A stretch of 64,000 bases of DNA from an uncultured Eubacteriales bacterium. GTDB taxonomy: Bacteria; Bacillota; Clostridia; Lachnospirales; Lachnospiraceae. The notes below the pieces were generated by a model, which was not told where the DNA came from, did no database searches, and saw nothing but the letters and a program-made list of their open reading frames with translations. The DNA lies in the NCBI GenBank assembly GCA_900314885.1, contig OMWY01000016.1, forward strand, positions 20,778 to 84,777, given 5' to 3'. Positions 62,352 through 64,000 of this stretch are shown here, piece by piece; the stretch's first letter is position 1; every line of letters starts with the position of its first letter. The position numbers and the translations under genes were made by a program.

Positions 62352-62402
62352 ATGAAGTCGATTCTTAGACTTTTAAAGCAGCATTATTCTTATGTCTGCT
62401 AA
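62352..62402 (+). CDS. Tiny peptide gene, 16 residues, leader-like N-terminus
   Basis: Encodes MKSILRLLKQHYSYVC. AAAAGGAGG lies five bases before the ATG, and a TATAAT box is 37 bases upstream. Its first half resembles the precursor leader encoded divergently (K-x-I-L-x-hydrophobic-hydrophobic-K-Q-x-aromatic in both), and it also ends in Cys. It could be a second, minimal substrate of the radical SAM enzyme, a signalling peptide, or a leader ORF. No downstream plus-strand gene follows, so attenuation of a structural gene is unlikely. Confidence 0.6.
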   Translation: MKSILRLLKQHYSYVC

Positions 62403-62473
62403 TAAGTACATTTATTAGTACCATAGTGACAGCGCCTTGGGGTGTTCTACCTATCTTATAACATCTTAAGCTG

Positions 62474-62504
62474 CCGGCAATGCGATTCATAAGTGCATTG
62501 CCGG
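62474..62504. terminator. Hairpin between the tiny peptide gene and the AAA-ATPase gene
   Basis: CCGGCAATGC (62474-62483) and GCATTGCCGG (62495-62504), perfect ten-base arms with an 11-base loop. TGTATTATT follows on the plus strand. It can terminate both convergent units. Confidence 0.7.
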
Positions 62505-62508
62505 TGTA

Positions 62509-64000
62509 TTATTGGGATATTTTCACAAAACTCCGCTTCTTGTTAAATGAGATTCCATACTTATATATCTCATCATACCCTGACAAGATAAGATCCTCGG
62601 CATAGTTCTTATCATCTATCTGCTTAAGCGCTTCATCGCAGACCTTTTCCATGGCCTGCAAGCCCTCGGTTTCTGAGTATTTAAGCTCAAGGATGGCTGC
62701 TTTGTTCAGTTTGTCATTTACAATCGTAATATCAGAGAAGCCGTTCCCGCCTTCCCTGTTGCTCTGAATATCTCCAAACTGCGACAGGAGACCTAAGATA
62801 AAACCATGGTAAAAGTTTTCTTTCAGGTCTTTTCTCGCGAATGTATCTCTTACACTAACCGACTTCCTTAACAACTTATTAAGAACCTTATTCATCTCAG
62901 CCGGTTCGCAGTTTAAGCAAGCGTTATAAAATTTAGTTGCCGATTCCGTATCTCTTCTCACCCGGTTGTCAAACCATTTTAATATATCGTCCTCATATAT
63001 CTGGCGTACTTCTTTATTAGGAATCCAGAGAGTATAAATATTATCAGCGCCACGAGTTCCGGTAAGATAGCCTGTAGCGTAAAGAATGCCCCAGAGGTTA
63101 TCTATACTTCCATCTAAATCTCTGTATGTAAGGTTCTCATTAACAAGTTTTTCAACCTTTTCACCGGCAACAAGCTTCTCAAGCTCTTCTGTTGTTTCCT
63201 TAGTGGAAATATCAACAAATTCCCTTACAAGTTCATTGCTGCTCGAGTTCGCCCAGTAATTCTGTGGCTCTAGTTCTCTGTCATTTATATGTTTCTCAAC
63301 ATATTTCAGAACATCCCATGGGCAGTAAACATCCTTCTTGCCAAATTTATAACCATCATACCAGGCCTTAACCTCAGGTTTCTTATCCGTCAGGTAATAG
63401 TCCTCAAGTATTTTGGTTACTTCTGTCTCATTAAATCCAAACAGGTCATCACATTCCAAGTCGCTGATACTATATACATCCAGATTATTTAGGCCTGTAA
63501 ATATACTCTCCTTCGAGACACGTAGACAGCCTGTGAGTACACCGAAAGCAAGGTTAGGGTTCGTCTTCAGTGCGGCATGGAACATTCCTCTTATCAGCTC
63601 GACCATCTTATCATAATAGCCGTGAACATGAGCCTTATCTAGTGGTACATCGTACTCATCGATAAGTATTATTACATTAGTAGCATAATGCTTTTTGAGT
63701 AGATATGAAAGTTCAAAAAGACTAGAGATGATTGTATCCTCGCTCATACAATAATTTTCTTTAGTCTTCTCGTCACGCATAATCATCCTACGATAGCCTA
63801 TTTTATCATTTTCAGTAAGGTTATCGCTTTCTAAGAGAAAATTAAAGCGCTCAGCTTCATGCCCAATGACATCACGCATCCTGTTAAGGGCATCACCGTA
63901 CGATAGCCCACTTACAGTCTTAAGCGAAATCGATATCACCGGATACTTTCCCTGATACTTCTGGCACAACTCCTTGTTATCAGCAATTGCGAGTCCGTCA
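62509..64000 (-). CDS. AAA-ATPase-like/PDDEXK nuclease protein (partial, 5' end outside window)
   Basis: About 497 residues are visible; the frame is open to the right edge ('LAIADNKELCQKYQGKYPVI'), so the start and Walker A lie outside. Walker B is 'VIILIDEYDVPLDKAH'. Mid-protein 'AFGVLTGCLRVSKESIFTGL' and 'WYDGYKFGKKDVYCPWDVL' are typical. The nuclease-like C-terminus has 'GFSDITIVNDKLNKAAILELKYS'. It belongs to the same broad group as 32458-34041 but a different branch. Its last 45 or so codons are duplicated at 58843-59005. Confidence 0.9.
   Translation of the reverse strand, partial: DGLAIADNKELCQKYQGKYPVISISLKTVSGLSYGDALNRMRDVIGHEAERFNFLLESDNLTENDKIGYRRMIMRDEKTKENYCMSEDTIISSLFELSYLLKKHYATNVIILIDEYDVPLDKAHVHGYYDKMVELIRGMFHAALKTNPNLAFGVLTGCLRVSKESIFTGLNNLDVYSISDLECDDLFGFNETEVTKILEDYYLTDKKPEVKAWYDGYKFGKKDVYCPWDVLKYVEKHINDRELEPQNYWANSSSNELVREFVDISTKETTEELEKLVAGEKVEKLVNENLTYRDLDGSIDNLWGILYATGYLTGTRGADNIYTLWIPNKEVRQIYEDDILKWFDNRVRRDTESATKFYNACLNCEPAEMNKVLNKLLRKSVSVRDTFARKDLKENFYHGFILGLLSQFGDIQSNREGGNGFSDITIVNDKLNKAAILELKYSETEGLQAMEKVCDEALKQIDDKNYAEDLILSGYDEIYKYGISFNKKRSFVKISQ

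Overview
The window looks like chromosomal DNA of an anaerobic Firmicute, most likely a Lachnospiraceae member (Butyrivibrio/Pseudobutyrivibrio-like). The reasons are moderate G+C, strong AGGAGG-type ribosome binding sites, occasional TTG starts, a fab operon with fabK and a fused accD-accA gene, phosphoketolase with a FucO-type dehydrogenase, and the clostridial 'GGGtGRT' protein. This is inference from gene content; no 16S rRNA gene is present.

Layout. 1-10.3 kb: a partial ABC ATPase/permease, an AEC carrier, a higBA module, tRNA-Arg(CCU) with a disrupted copy of its 3' part, nudC, a two-component system, a small alarmone synthetase, a lipoprotein, and the GGGtGRT/NifU-like pair. 10.4-13.4 kb: a sugar isomerase and xylulokinase. 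13.5-22.7 kb: a restriction-modification island whose N6-methyltransferase is split, with toxin-antitoxin genes, several broken genes and dispersed palindromes. 22.8-29.2 kb: two tandem lgt genes, fucO and xfp. 29.3-34 kb: a decayed locus with the same gene order as the restriction island, plus an AAA-ATPase. 34-39.1 kb: trmL, a response regulator, a broken hybrid kinase and proB. 39.3-47.6 kb: an opp operon with unusual domain architecture. 47.7-56.6 kb: a MarR regulator and a complete type II fatty acid elongation/acetyl-CoA carboxylase operon. 56.7-58.4 kb: a frameshifted lysozyme-like gene with a coupled membrane partner. 58.5-64 kb: a RiPP-like cassette set between two copies of the 3' end of an AAA-ATPase gene.

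How the genes work together. XylB would produce xylulose-5-phosphate for the phosphoketolase, with FucO as an NAD-linked reductase. The fab operon runs acpP-accB-accC-accDA-fabK-fabD-fabG-fabF-fabZ with mostly 4-base overlaps, which implies translational coupling. The opp genes form one importer.

The best candidate for an undescribed system is the cassette at 59.0-62.4 kb. A 37-residue precursor-like peptide ending in a Trp/Cys-rich tail is followed by a radical SAM/SPASM enzyme and an exporter-type ABC protein. Divergent from it is a 16-residue peptide gene with a strong ribosome binding site whose N-terminus resembles the precursor's leader. A perfect 20-bp inverted repeat lies between the two transcription units. 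Other notable points are an apparently circularly permuted OppA, an OppD with a coiled-coil insertion of about 235 residues, and a tRNA-Arg fragment interrupted by three 43-bp repeats.
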